The position numbers and the translations under genes are program-made. A DNA stretch of 32,056 nucleotides, taken from NCBI GenBank assembly GCA_015494395.1, contig WGBG01000008.1, positions 1 through 32,056 on the forward strand, given 5' to 3'. Position 1 is the first letter of the stretch. The number at the start of each line of letters is the position of its first letter. The DNA is from Deltaproteobacteria bacterium (lineage in GTDB: Bacteria; Desulfobacterota; Dissulfuribacteria; Dissulfuribacterales; QOAL01). Positions 23,771-32,056 of the stretch are shown here, piece by piece. The notes beneath the pieces were generated by a model, which was not told where the DNA came from, ran no database searches, and saw only the letters and a program-made list of their open reading frames with translations.

Positions 23771-24010
23771 TTAAAACATCCTGACCCGCCCACAGTCCGG
23801 GCAGACCCATGTTGGCCCGTTTGTAATGCCCCATGCATTTTCCTTGAGACAATCATCACATATCTGAAAACCGCAGGGGCAGTTCCAGCAAAACGGCTGC
23901 TCTTTTTTGCATGCGTGACACTGGAATTTTTTATTTGCCCTGCGTCCCCGTCTGATGCGCCCCTTGAGGCTGCTATTTTTCTGTTTGGATGTATCGTTAT
24001 TCTTTTCCAT
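23771..24010 (-). CDS. Small zinc-ribbon-like protein of unknown function
   Basis: 79 aa from the ATG at 24010 (MEKNNDTSKQ). A basic, flexible N-terminus (LKGRIRRGRRANKKF) is followed by nine Cys arranged as CHAC, CWNCPC, CDDC and CPDC. Four CxxC-type pairs could bind two zinc ions. I do not recognise the family. It starts 10 bases after the stop of the glycosyltransferase gene, so the two are probably co-transcribed. The basic tail before the zinc domain could bind nucleic acid, but nothing proves it. The ribosome site is weak (AAGGGT about 12 bases away). Confidence 0.65.
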   Translation of the reverse strand: MEKNNDTSKQKNSSLKGRIRRGRRANKKFQCHACKKEQPFCWNCPCGFQICDDCLKENAWGITNGPTWVCPDCGRVRMF

Positions 24011-24020
24011 AAAAAACAAT

Positions 24021-25631
24021 TTAACCCTTCATTGCCACTGCATACAGCTTCAGATATTTTTTAACAACCACATCCCAGGTATGATTCTTGAAAATATTTT
24101 CAAATGCATCCTTCTGCATCTTCTTTATCTTTTCTGGCTGTGAAACATACATATCCACTGCCCTCCTTAGGGTTACAGCAAGGGCGTGGGAGTCGGGTTC
24201 ACTGAAGCTGAAGCCGTTAAAACCGTCCCTTACCTTTACAAGCCCTCCAGTTGCCCTGACAACAGGCAGGTTACCCATTAGCTGGGCAATAAAATCCGTA
24301 AGCCCGCAGGGTTCATACCGAGAAGGAATGACAAAGAAATCACCTGCAGCATAAATGAGGTTTGCAAGGGATGCGCTGTAGCCTGAAAGAAATGCAAGGC
24401 GTCCATGCCATGCGGGAAGCGTGGTCAGGTACTTGAAATAATCCTCAAGTTCTGGCTTGCCACTGCCAAGCACTACAACACTAAAGTCTCCTGAGCCTGC
24501 AAGCGGCCCTTCCAGAGCCTCTGCAAAGAGATCAAGACCCTTCTGGTCTGAAAAACGTCCTACCACTGTGACAAGTGCCTGGTCGCGCCGAGCATTTTTC
24601 AGGCTCCCATGCAGGATTACACCAGGATACTCCATTGAAAATCCGCTGCTACCTGAATTTCCAATGGCTTCTTCTCCATTTAAAAGCTTAATAAGGTAGC
24701 CGCAGCACATGGCCTTACCTGCAAGATCCCCTGTTGACGGGTCAAAGGAGGCGGGAAGCCCCAACTGTTCAGCATGCCTCGGATCAAATTCAGAGGGATT
24801 GATTCCGTTTGTAATGCCCTGAAGGGTTATGCCCCGGTCAAGCAGTGCATGGCCGAGCCAGCCTGTCATTGCATCAAGTTCGGTCTCCTGGAGTTCACGC
24901 GCATAGTTCTCACTGACTGTATTTATGGGGCAATATGCCGCACCTGCAAGGAATGGATCAAATGCGCCATGAAGTTGGGAGCTGTAAATTACGCGCCAGG
25001 GAAGATTGGTATTTGCCTTTGCAAAGGCAAGGTCTGCCACCTCCTGATGGTAGCCCACACCTGCATTATGCACTGTTACCACTGCAGAGCTTGACTTCAA
25101 AAACTGCCTGTATCCGCAAAGCTCTCGCATCATTGCAGGGAGGATGGCAGTATGCCCATCCTGGCAGTGGAATATGTCAGGCCGGATGTCAGTTGCTGCA
25201 GAAAGGCCGAGCACTGCCTTCTGGTGAAGCACGTTCATTGCGAAGTAATCATAATGGCCTGTGCCCCTTCGGTTATCAGGATTTACAGACTCCTCTTCTG
25301 CGGTATAGGTATATATGTCCTGCTTTTCTGAAAAACGCCATGACTCGATAAGCAGCACCTCCACTCCGTTTATGCGGTTTGACCAGAAGGATACAGTTTC
25401 GCGCCGCTCCTCATTTGCATAGTCCATGTCAACATCAAAGGAGACATCAAATTTTGTGAAGCCCGACTCCTCAGGTTTCATAAAACCATAGCGGGGCATT
25501 ATCACCCTCACACTGCAGCCTGAACGCACAAGGGCCTCGGATAGATCCCTTGCCACATCCTGCACTCCACCGGCTCCTGCAAGCCCTCTGTACTCCCTTG
25601 AAAGCATCCAGACAGAAAGTTTTTTTTTCAT
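24021..25631 (-). CDS. Glycogen/starch-synthase-like glycosyltransferase (GT5-type)
   Basis: 536 aa. The overall plan is that of GlgA: an N-terminal GT5 catalytic domain (to about 290) and a C-terminal nucleotide-sugar domain with VVGRFSDQKGLDLFAEAL, VVLGSGKPELEDYF and PSRYEPCGLTDFIAQLMGNL, which carries the conserved EPCGL acid, then VVRATGGL. The N-terminal loop that reads KTGGL in GlgA is GAGGV here (residues 19-23), so the Lys that contacts ADP-glucose is missing. The enzyme may use a different donor or act on another polysaccharide. It is divergent from the cysteine enzyme and followed by a zinc-ribbon gene. The symbol glgA is withheld for that reason. Confidence 0.8.
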   Translation of the reverse strand: MKKKLSVWMLSREYRGLAGAGGVQDVARDLSEALVRSGCSVRVIMPRYGFMKPEESGFTKFDVSFDVDMDYANEERRETVSFWSNRINGVEVLLIESWRFSEKQDIYTYTAEEESVNPDNRRGTGHYDYFAMNVLHQKAVLGLSAATDIRPDIFHCQDGHTAILPAMMRELCGYRQFLKSSSAVVTVHNAGVGYHQEVADLAFAKANTNLPWRVIYSSQLHGAFDPFLAGAAYCPINTVSENYARELQETELDAMTGWLGHALLDRGITLQGITNGINPSEFDPRHAEQLGLPASFDPSTGDLAGKAMCCGYLIKLLNGEEAIGNSGSSGFSMEYPGVILHGSLKNARRDQALVTVVGRFSDQKGLDLFAEALEGPLAGSGDFSVVVLGSGKPELEDYFKYLTTLPAWHGRLAFLSGYSASLANLIYAAGDFFVIPSRYEPCGLTDFIAQLMGNLPVVRATGGLVKVRDGFNGFSFSEPDSHALAVTLRRAVDMYVSQPEKIKKMQKDAFENIFKNHTWDVVVKKYLKLYAVAMKG

Positions 25632-25829
25632 TATTCCAAAGCACCCTTAATAAAAGCGTTATAGCCTTCCATACACCAACACAAAAATTTTGAATTCTCA
25701 ATTTTTAATTTTGAATTACAGTATCCCTCATGGATTTTTTTTTGTATAAATACTTCCATTAGAAGACACAATTTTTATTTACCTTACAACCTCAGAAGCA
25801 CCTGCATTGAATAATCGAGAGCAGAACTG

Positions 25830-28241
25830 ATGAAAATATTGGACAAAACCATACTTGACTACATAGGAAACACGCCTCTTGTGCCCATAAGACATCTGAA
25901 TCCCCACAAAAACGTCACAATCCTTGCCAAACTGGAAAGCTTCAACCCCGGTGGCTCAATCAAGGACCGCATTGCACTCCACATGATTGAGGCGGCTGAA
26001 AAACGCGGGGAACTCACAAAGGAAAGAATAGTGCTTGAGGCAAGCAGTGGCAATACCGGAATAGGTCTTGCCATGGTATGCGCTGTAAAAGGTTACAGAT
26101 GCCTTATTGCCATGAGCGAAGCGGCAAGCATCGAACGGCGCAAAATCATGAAGGCCTATGGTGCGGAGATCCTGCTCACTCCTGCACGCATGGGGACTGA
26201 CGGGGCAATTGAGGCTGTTTACCGCATGGCCCTTGAAGAACCTGACCGTTACTTCTGCACCGACCAGTTTAACAACCCTGACAACTGGAACACCCATTAC
26301 CTCACCACTGCGCCGGAGATATGGGAGCAGTGCAACCATAACCTTGACGCAATTGTCTCCACAATGGGCACAACCGGCACTCTCATGGGACTGACCAGGC
26401 GTTTCAGGGAACTGGACCCGTCTGTGAAAATCATAGGGGTTGAGCCCATGCGGGGGCACGGGATACAGGGGCTTAAGAACATGAAGGAGTCCTACCGCCC
26501 TGGCATATTTGACAAATCCCTGCCCCACGCAATCATCAACTGCGAAGATGAAAAGGCATTTGAATATGCAAGGCTGCTTGCCTCAAAAGAGGGGATATTC
26601 GCCGGAATGAGCTCTGGCGCCGCCCTTGCCGCTGCCATTGAGACAGCCTCAACAATGGAAAAGGGAACGGTTGTTGCCATATTTCCCGATGGCGGCGAAC
26701 GATACCTCAGCACCTCACTCTTTGTTACTGAAGAGGTTGAGGAGGAAAACCGTGATGTTCTTCGGCTGACCAACACCCTTACCAGAAAAAAGGAACTGTT
26801 TGAGCCCCTTGAACCCGGAAAGGTTGGGATTTACTCCTGCGGGCCCACGGCATACGAGCATGTCCATGTTGGCATGTGCAGGCGGCTTGTGGTGGCTGAC
26901 ATACTCAGGAGAGTGCTTGAATACCAGGGTTATGAGGTGCGTCATGTGATGAATATCACTGACATTGATGACAAGACCATACGGGCTTCCATTGACGAAG
27001 GCATGACGCTCCAGGAGTTTACCAGCATATATGCAGAGGCGTTTGAGGAAGATGTCAAGGAACTGGGAGTGCTTCCGGCTTTCCGGTATCCAAGGGCTTC
27101 AGAGCACATTCAGGACATGATCCGCATTGCCGAGAGGCTTGAAGATGAAGGCTATGCCTACGAACGTCATGGCTCTCTCTACTTTGACATCTCCAAACTT
27201 CCCTCCTACGGAAGGCTCTCCCGTGTTGACATGAGCCGGATTGATATAGGCAGAACAGTTGACCTTGACGACTATGAAAAGGACAGCCCGGTTGATTTTA
27301 CGCTTTTCAAGCGGGTCACCCTTGAGGAACTTAAACGGGGCATAGGTTATGACACAAGGTGGGGCAAGGTTCGTCCAGGCTGGCACATAGAGTGTGTCGC
27401 AATGTCCATGCACTATCTTGGAGAACATTTTGACATCCATACCAGCGGTTGTGATCTTGTATTTCCGCACCATGAAAACGAGATCGCAATGGCAATGGCC
27501 CTTACCGGAAGGCCCCTGGCAAGGACCTGGCTTCACAGCGAACTTGTCATGGTCGAGGGGCGAAAGATGTCCCGTTCGGCAGGGAACATGATGACACTTC
27601 GCAAGCTTCAGGAGCTGGGCTTTCAGGCACGCGCCATCCGTTTTTACCTGCTCAGGACCAGTTACCGAAAACCCCTGAACTTCTCTCTTGAAGGGCTTGA
27701 GGATGCAGTAAAGGGATTAAACAGGATTGACCAGTTCCTGTGTGAGCTTGAAGAGATTATGCGAACCGGAGAGGAGACAAAAGACAGCAGTTCAGAAAGG
27801 GAAATTACTTTTCAGGAAAATGAAAACATAAAAAACATTACTCATGAGTTCAAAACCGAGTTTTTAAGGCACTGCTTTGATGATCTGAACATGGCAGGGG
27901 CAATTGGCGCCATTTTTACTCTTATGAGGTCTGTAAACTCCGTGCAGGATGCAGGCGGGCTCAGTGCAGCCGACGCAGCCCTGGTAATTGATGCCCTGTC
28001 TGATGCTGATCGCATTGCAGGGTTTATGCAGTGCTGCGCCATAAGCCGGCTGAGCCAGGAAGAGAGGGAAAAGATTGAAGAACTTGTTTCCCAGAGGGAA
28101 GAGGCACGTAAGCGCAAAGAATGGGAGCGTGCAGATGCAATACGCGACCAGCTTAGAGAAATGGGCTTTGAGGTTATTGACACAGCATCAGGCCCCAGGT
28201 GGAGAACAGTAGCACTTAAACGGGAAGGAACAGTAAAATGA
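25830..28241 (+). CDS. Fused cysteine synthase (CysM/CysK-type) and cysteinyl-tRNA synthetase
   Basis: 803 aa in one unbroken frame. Residues 1 to about 310 are a complete fold-II PLP enzyme: NPGGSIKDR with the PLP lysine K45, ASSGNTG (71-77), the [21 protein letters not shown] stretch typical of CysM, the phosphate loop GTTGT (180-184) and [11 protein letters not shown]. Residues from about 311 form a full cysteinyl-tRNA synthetase: [20 protein letters not shown], zinc ligand C337, a HIGH-type motif reading HVGM (346-349), [26 protein letters not shown] and KMSRS, then the anticodon-binding end. Activities implied are O-acetylserine (or similar) sulfhydrylation and Cys-tRNA(Cys) formation. 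The stop overlaps the next start as ATGA. The fourth HIGH residue is Met, an unusual replacement. Confidence 0.93.
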   Translation: MKILDKTILDYIGNTPLVPIRHLNPHKNVTILAKLESFNPGGSIKDRIALHMIEAAEKRGELTKERIVLEASSGNTGIGLAMVCAVKGYRCLIAMSEAASIERRKIMKAYGAEILLTPARMGTDGAIEAVYRMALEEPDRYFCTDQFNNPDNWNTHYLTTAPEIWEQCNHNLDAIVSTMGTTGTLMGLTRRFRELDPSVKIIGVEPMRGHGIQGLKNMKESYRPGIFDKSLPHAIINCEDEKAFEYARLLASKEGIFAGMSSGAALAAAIETASTMEKGTVVAIFPDGGERYLSTSLFVTEEVEEENRDVLRLTNTLTRKKELFEPLEPGKVGIYSCGPTAYEHVHVGMCRRLVVADILRRVLEYQGYEVRHVMNITDIDDKTIRASIDEGMTLQEFTSIYAEAFEEDVKELGVLPAFRYPRASEHIQDMIRIAERLEDEGYAYERHGSLYFDISKLPSYGRLSRVDMSRIDIGRTVDLDDYEKDSPVDFTLFKRVTLEELKRGIGYDTRWGKVRPGWHIECVAMSMHYLGEHFDIHTSGCDLVFPHHENEIAMAMALTGRPLARTWLHSELVMVEGRKMSRSAGNMMTLRKLQELGFQARAIRFYLLRTSYRKPLNFSLEGLEDAVKGLNRIDQFLCELEEIMRTGEETKDSSSEREITFQENENIKNITHEFKTEFLRHCFDDLNMAGAIGAIFTLMRSVNSVQDAGGLSAADAALVIDALSDADRIAGFMQCCAISRLSQEEREKIEELVSQREEARKRKEWERADAIRDQLREMGFEVIDTASGPRWRTVALKREGTVK

Positions 28242-29107
28242 AAACTTACCTTGAGTGCATACCCTGTTTTTTCAACCAGATAGTACGCACCGGCAGGCTG
28301 CTTGGCATGGATGATGCCGCTATCATGGAGATGTATGGTGAGTTTGGCACAACCCTGAAAAAAATTCGTGTGGATGTGCCTCCACCTCAAACAGCCATAG
28401 CGCTTTATGACATGATATCAAGGCATTCAGGCCTGGCTGATCCGTTTTATGCCCTTAAACAGGAAAGCACAAAGGCCGCCCTTGCAATGCTTGATGAGCT
28501 TGAAGAAAAGGTAAAGGGGTCAGACAATCCTCTCTCCACCGCCATAAGCTTTGCCATTGCCGGAAACATAATTGACTTTGGCATCTCAACTGATTTTAAC
28601 CTTGAGGATGAGCTTGAAAAGGTCCTTGATTCAGCAAGCTACGGAATATGGCTTGAAGATGAACTTACCCACGCAGTGCATGATGCCCCGTGGATCCTGT
28701 ACCTCGGGGACAATACCGGGGAGACGGTCTTTGACAGGCTCCTGATCAAAACTCTTGAAAGGCCTGTAACCTACGCCGTAAGGGGTGGGCCAATTATAAA
28801 CGACGTTACAATGGAAGATGCCCTTGCAGCAGGGCTTGACAAGGTGTGTGAGAGGCTGGTCTCGTCAGGGTGCAGGGCGCCCGGCACCATACTTTCGCTC
28901 TGCTCTGATGAATTCCTGGAGCTGTTCAATTCGGCTCCGCTCATAATCAGCAAGGGACAGGGAAACTATGAAATCCTTTCAGGCAAAGGGGATGCCCCGT
29001 ACAGTTCAAGGCTTTTCTATCTCCTCAAGGCAAAATGTGATGTTGTATCAAGGCACCTTGGCGTAAAAACAGGGGAGTTTATCCTTACAAGAGAAAAACG
29101 ATCCTGA
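28238..29107 (+). CDS. DUF89 / ARMT1-type metal-dependent phosphatase-like protein
   Basis: 289 aa. It starts [20 protein letters not shown] with the C7/C10 pair of prokaryotic subfamily I DUF89 proteins. The metal centre appears as YLGDNTGETVFDRLLI near residue 155, with the Asp and Asn that bind metal, then RGGPIINDVTMEDA and a later acid in ISKGQGNYE. DUF89 proteins are damage-control phosphatases that remove phosphate from side products such as abnormal sugar phosphates or pantetheine phosphates. The ATG at 28238 overlaps the cysteine-enzyme stop by four bases, so it is translationally coupled. The substrate is unknown. Confidence 0.88.
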   Translation: MKTYLECIPCFFNQIVRTGRLLGMDDAAIMEMYGEFGTTLKKIRVDVPPPQTAIALYDMISRHSGLADPFYALKQESTKAALAMLDELEEKVKGSDNPLSTAISFAIAGNIIDFGISTDFNLEDELEKVLDSASYGIWLEDELTHAVHDAPWILYLGDNTGETVFDRLLIKTLERPVTYAVRGGPIINDVTMEDALAAGLDKVCERLVSSGCRAPGTILSLCSDEFLELFNSAPLIISKGQGNYEILSGKGDAPYSSRLFYLLKAKCDVVSRHLGVKTGEFILTREKRS

Positions 29108-29128
29108 GCCCTTGCCATTTCTCACCTC

Positions 29129-30730
29129 ATGAACCAAAACGGCAGCACAAACAGCGAAACATCCACCTCGGGGAAAATAGCCCGCTCTGCTGGCTCAGTA
29201 AGCGTTGCAGTGTTCATGTCGCGCATACTGGGACTTGTGCGGGAGCAGGTGCTTGCAGGTCTTTTTGGTGCAGGCACTGCAATGGATGCCTTTGTGGTTG
29301 CGTTCCGCATTCCAAATCTTCTCAGAGATCTCTTTGCAGAGGGGGCGCTCAGCGCAGCCTTTGTAACCGTTTTTACAGAGTATGACAAAAAGAGCAGAGA
29401 AGAGGCATGGAGGCTGGCAAACAATGTATTTACAGCCATCACCATCATCATTTCCGTCATAGTAATTGCAGGAATCATATTCTCCCATGAGCTGGTAATG
29501 GTACTTGCCCCTGAATTTTCAGAGGTGGCAGGAAAGATTGCCCTTACTGCCCGGCTCACAGAGATAATGTTTCCGTTTCTTCTGATGATCTCCCTTGCAG
29601 CCCTGCTCATGGGGATCCTGAACACCCGTGGGCACTTTTTTGTCCCGTCCCTTGCCTCAAGCTGTTTTAACCTTGGCTCAATCATAGTAGGCGGCGGTCT
29701 CGCACTCCTCCTCCCCAGGTGGGGCTATCCTGCAATAACTGGCATGGCAATAGGGACACTGGCAGGCGGAATAGGGCAGATGGCAGTTCAGCTTCCGCTG
29801 GTATTCAAACATGGATTCAGGTTCAGGCCGCTGCTTGATCTGCGGCATCCAGGCTTAAGAAAAATCGGAAGGCTCATAATCCCTGCTATTATTGGCCTTT
29901 CCGCAACCCAGATAAACATCTTCATTAACACCAACTTTGCATCTAGATGCGCAGAGGGAAGTGTGGCATGGCTTAACTATGCCTTCAGGCTCATGCAGTT
30001 TCCCATTGGCCTGTTTGGAGTTGCTCTCTCTGTGGCCACACTTCCTGTTATTGCAAAACAGGCCGCGGACAATGACACAGAGGCTCTTAAAACCACGCTT
30101 GTCTCATCTCTTGTAATGGGTTTTGCTCTTACAGTTCCTGCAGCAGCAGGGCTCTGGGTCATGGCAAAACCAATAGTTGCCCTGATTTTTGAGCATGGGA
30201 GGTTTACCGCCTTTGACACGGAAATGACAGCACAGGCAGTTCAACTTTACGCAATCGGGCTTCTGGCATACGCTGCTGTAAAGATAATAGTGCCTGTATT
30301 CTATGCCCTGGATGATACCAGGTGGCCTGTAATGGCAAGTTTTTTTGCAGTGGCTACCAATATCTGCATAATACTCATCTGCATTGACCGGCTCCAACAC
30401 CGGGCAATCGCCCTGTCTACATCCCTTACCATGATACTTAACTTTCTGCTTCTTGCTGCAGTACTTTACAGAAAACTTGCAGGCTATGACCTCTCCCGCC
30501 TACTGTCATCACTGGTAAAAATTCTTGCTGCAAGCGCACTTATGGGGTGTATCGTCAAGGAGGTCTGCAGCCTGGTCCCTGCCGGAGATTCAGTTATTAC
30601 CGAGCTTGTCCATATCACGGCAGGAATTGCGGCCGGGGCACTCACCTATGCAGTGCTTATACTCCTTTCAGGCCTCAAGGAGGCAACAGAGCCTTTAAAG
30701 GCAATCATACGAAAATTTCTAAAAAGCTGA
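29129..30730 (+). CDS. murJ: Lipid II flippase MurJ
   Basis: 533 aa with about fourteen hydrophobic helices, the MATE/MVF-type fold. It moves lipid-linked peptidoglycan precursor across the inner membrane. Signatures: SVAVFMSRILGLVREQVLAG near 30 with the essential Arg pair, AFVVAFRIPNLLRDLFAEGA near 55, and NLGSIIVGGGLALLL. The start ATG at 29129 is preceded by a poor ribosome site, and the gap to the DUF89 gene is 21 bases, so the three genes may form one operon. The next 284 bases hold only palindromic repeats. Confidence 0.94.
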   Translation: MNQNGSTNSETSTSGKIARSAGSVSVAVFMSRILGLVREQVLAGLFGAGTAMDAFVVAFRIPNLLRDLFAEGALSAAFVTVFTEYDKKSREEAWRLANNVFTAITIIISVIVIAGIIFSHELVMVLAPEFSEVAGKIALTARLTEIMFPFLLMISLAALLMGILNTRGHFFVPSLASSCFNLGSIIVGGGLALLLPRWGYPAITGMAIGTLAGGIGQMAVQLPLVFKHGFRFRPLLDLRHPGLRKIGRLIIPAIIGLSATQINIFINTNFASRCAEGSVAWLNYAFRLMQFPIGLFGVALSVATLPVIAKQAADNDTEALKTTLVSSLVMGFALTVPAAAGLWVMAKPIVALIFEHGRFTAFDTEMTAQAVQLYAIGLLAYAAVKIIVPVFYALDDTRWPVMASFFAVATNICIILICIDRLQHRAIALSTSLTMILNFLLLAAVLYRKLAGYDLSRLLSSLVKILAASALMGCIVKEVCSLVPAGDSVITELVHITAGIAAGALTYAVLILLSGLKEATEPLKAIIRKFLKS

Positions 30731-30929
30731 CCCGTATCATTCATGATTCTAATTAAAAAATTCCAGAAACAAACACATAGCAGAAAATTTATTCCCAAAC
30801 CATACAGGCTCTCCTCCAAATTTTCAGAATAATTATCCAGAAAATTTTTACACGCGCAGTTTATTTTGCTAAACTTTCATGACATGAGGTGATAACCCAC
30901 ATGTCATTAAAGTCAGCTTAAGGAAGTGG

Positions 30930-30977
30930 GGAAGCAGGAGCTTCCAATTCATAGTTCCCAAACCAGAGTTTGGGAAC
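30930..30977. repeat. Two adjacent small palindromes upstream of the CydA-like gene
   Basis: GGAAGC-AGGA-GCTTCC (30930-30945) and GTTCCCAAAC-CAGA-GTTTGGGAAC (30954-30977) are perfect short stems with 4-base loops, followed by CAGCAAAT. The second belongs with the hairpin at 10698-10729, and a half copy ending GGGGAACCAGCAAAAA is near 7664-7680. This looks like a dispersed palindromic repeat. The rest of 30731-31014 has no gene. Confidence 0.7.
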
Positions 30978-31014
30978 CAGCAAATATTCACAATCTTTAA
31001 GGAGGGCAGGATTT

Positions 31015-32056
31015 ATGTATCCATTCTGGGAACTACCCTTTTTTACATCAGGCATAGTGATAGCGCTTATTGCCACATTCCACATACTGCCATGTCACCT
31101 GGCAACAGGCGCATTCTGGTTTAACGTCTATATCGAGCGGAAATCCGTAAAGGAAAACCGCCCGGAACTGATGGAGTTTATAAAGCGTTATTCCCTCCTC
31201 ATTCTGGTATTCTGCTTTGTTATCGGTTCGCTCAGTGGGGTGGGAATATGGTTTGCTGCAACCGTCGCAAGCCCCAGGGCCATATCTGCCCTTATACACA
31301 ATTACGTCTGGGGCTGGGCAACTGAATGGGTATTTTTCCTTATAGAGATCGCATCTATCTATGTCTATTACTACACCCTTGGAAGAATTGATTCTAAAAG
31401 CCATCTTATGCTGGGCTGGCTCTATGCCTGGGCTGCATGGATAAGCATGGTCATAATCACAGGTATCCTTGCCTTCATGCTGTCACCTGGCGAATGGGTC
31501 AACACCGGCGGCTTTTTTGATGGTTTCTTTAATCAAACCTACTGGCCGCAGCTATTCACCCGAACAGCCTTCATGATCGGGATTGCCGGTGTATATGCCG
31601 TAATTGTTGCCAGCACCATGGAAAACAGGAAGGTCAGAGACGAAGTAGTCAGGAAAGCTGCTGTCTGGGGTATTGCCGGAATGATAGCAGGCGCCCTGTT
31701 CAGTGCCTGGTATCTGTCCAAGATGCCTGGCCCTGCTAAGGAACTTGGCCTTGAAGGGGGGCTTCCCTACCTGCAGGCCATGCTAAAATGGGCAGGCATT
31801 TCATATCTGGTTGTTCTTGTCTGGTTTGTGGTTTGCGGGCTTATCAGGCCACAGTGGTCCGGCAGGGTCTCAGGCATCCTGATACTTATAGTCCTCTTCC
31901 TTGGCATTGGAGCAGGTGAAGGTTTCAGGGAAGGTGTCAGAAGGCCCTATATCATAGCCCAGTACATGTACGGCAATCAGATTGTTGCCACAAACATCCA
32001 AGCCAAAGGCATAAGTTCTGAAGTTGATAAATACAACAATGAAGGTTTTCTGAATA
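31015..32056 (+). CDS. CydA-like membrane protein, 3' end beyond the window
   Basis: 347 residues visible from ATG at 31015, with AAGGAGGG in front, still open at the window edge. It has about nine hydrophobic segments. It aligns by eye with cydA of this window: [16 protein letters not shown] with H23 matches AMYHWIFVPLTLG, and [13 protein letters not shown] (E104, E111) matches LAIEGIVAFFLEAT. However, FTHT with the b558-ligand His of CydA reads FTRT here (Arg183). It may therefore be a bd-like but non-canonical quinol-linked protein, as known from some Nitrospira-type genomes. The missing end may hold a cytochrome c part, which cannot be seen. Confidence 0.75.
   Translation, partial: MYPFWELPFFTSGIVIALIATFHILPCHLATGAFWFNVYIERKSVKENRPELMEFIKRYSLLILVFCFVIGSLSGVGIWFAATVASPRAISALIHNYVWGWATEWVFFLIEIASIYVYYYTLGRIDSKSHLMLGWLYAWAAWISMVIITGILAFMLSPGEWVNTGGFFDGFFNQTYWPQLFTRTAFMIGIAGVYAVIVASTMENRKVRDEVVRKAAVWGIAGMIAGALFSAWYLSKMPGPAKELGLEGGLPYLQAMLKWAGISYLVVLVWFVVCGLIRPQWSGRVSGILILIVLFLGIGAGEGFREGVRRPYIIAQYMYGNQIVATNIQAKGISSEVDKYNNEGFLN

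Noticed and set aside
25680-25725. Repeated AATTTTGAATT units between the glycosyltransferase and the cysteine fusion gene
   Set aside because: Short A/T-rich direct repeats of this kind also occur near 3550 and 19205 and give no boundary or structure to support a mobile element or origin.
1-32056. CRISPR array, prophage or defence-system genes
   Set aside because: No regularly spaced direct repeats, cas, integrase or phage structural genes were recognised; toxin-antitoxin genes are the only defence-like content.

Overview
This is 32 kb of chromosomal DNA from a Gram-negative bacterium, almost certainly a metagenome or draft-assembly contig end. The first 20 bases carry a Tn5/Nextera mosaic-end sequence, and the last gene runs off the right edge. 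The window has an outer-membrane porin, a lipoprotein, a cytochrome bd quinol oxidase under an Fe-S type Rrf2 regulator, TRAP-transporter genes and many intergenic inverted repeats. This suits an anaerobe or microaerophile of the Desulfobacterota (old Deltaproteobacteria) or Nitrospirota type. The taxon is an inference; no rRNA or phylogenetic marker was tested.

Layout. 1-660: scrap of mobile DNA (group II intron maturase fragment, dispersed repeat, IS3-type transposase tail). 663-3489: aroE and an aconitase on the minus strand, divergent from aroF (DAHP synthase, 3810-4943). 5067-6707: porin, closed by a strong terminator. 6967-10865: bd-oxidase locus, rrf2 - DUF4492 small protein - MITE-like element - cydA - cydB - 30-residue membrane peptide. 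10896-13559: minus-strand dctM, dctQ and adk, with a terminator between adk and dctQ. 13783-15550: accessory island with two nested MITE-like elements, vapBC, IS3 ends, a MITE fragment, and an antitoxin with a broken RelE/ParE-type toxin, ending at tRNA-Glu(CTC). 15727-19792: minus-strand housekeeping and unknown genes (TIM-barrel isomerase, YkgJ-type cysteine protein, PilZ, thiE, DUF882 murein peptidase, lipoprotein). 19968-20110: another MITE-like element with target duplication. 20168-23686: hyuB and serA. 23771-25631: minus-strand glycogen-synthase-like glycosyltransferase and a zinc-ribbon protein. 25830-30730: cysteine synthase/cysteinyl-tRNA synthetase fusion, DUF89 phosphatase-like protein, murJ. 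31015-end: start of a divergent CydA-like membrane protein.

How the parts fit. aroE and aroF are two steps of the shikimate pathway. serA makes the serine precursor used by cysteine synthase, and the fusion enzyme joins cysteine synthesis to tRNA charging in one polypeptide. The rrf2-DUF4492-cydABX group looks like a regulated oxygen-scavenging or respiratory unit, and the CydA-like gene at the right end suggests a second, non-canonical quinol-linked complex. The best leads for new biology are the CysM-CysS fusion, the CydA-like protein that lacks one canonical haem ligand, the small proteins around cydAB, and the family of small non-coding mobile elements. For one of these elements the window holds both an empty and a filled target site.
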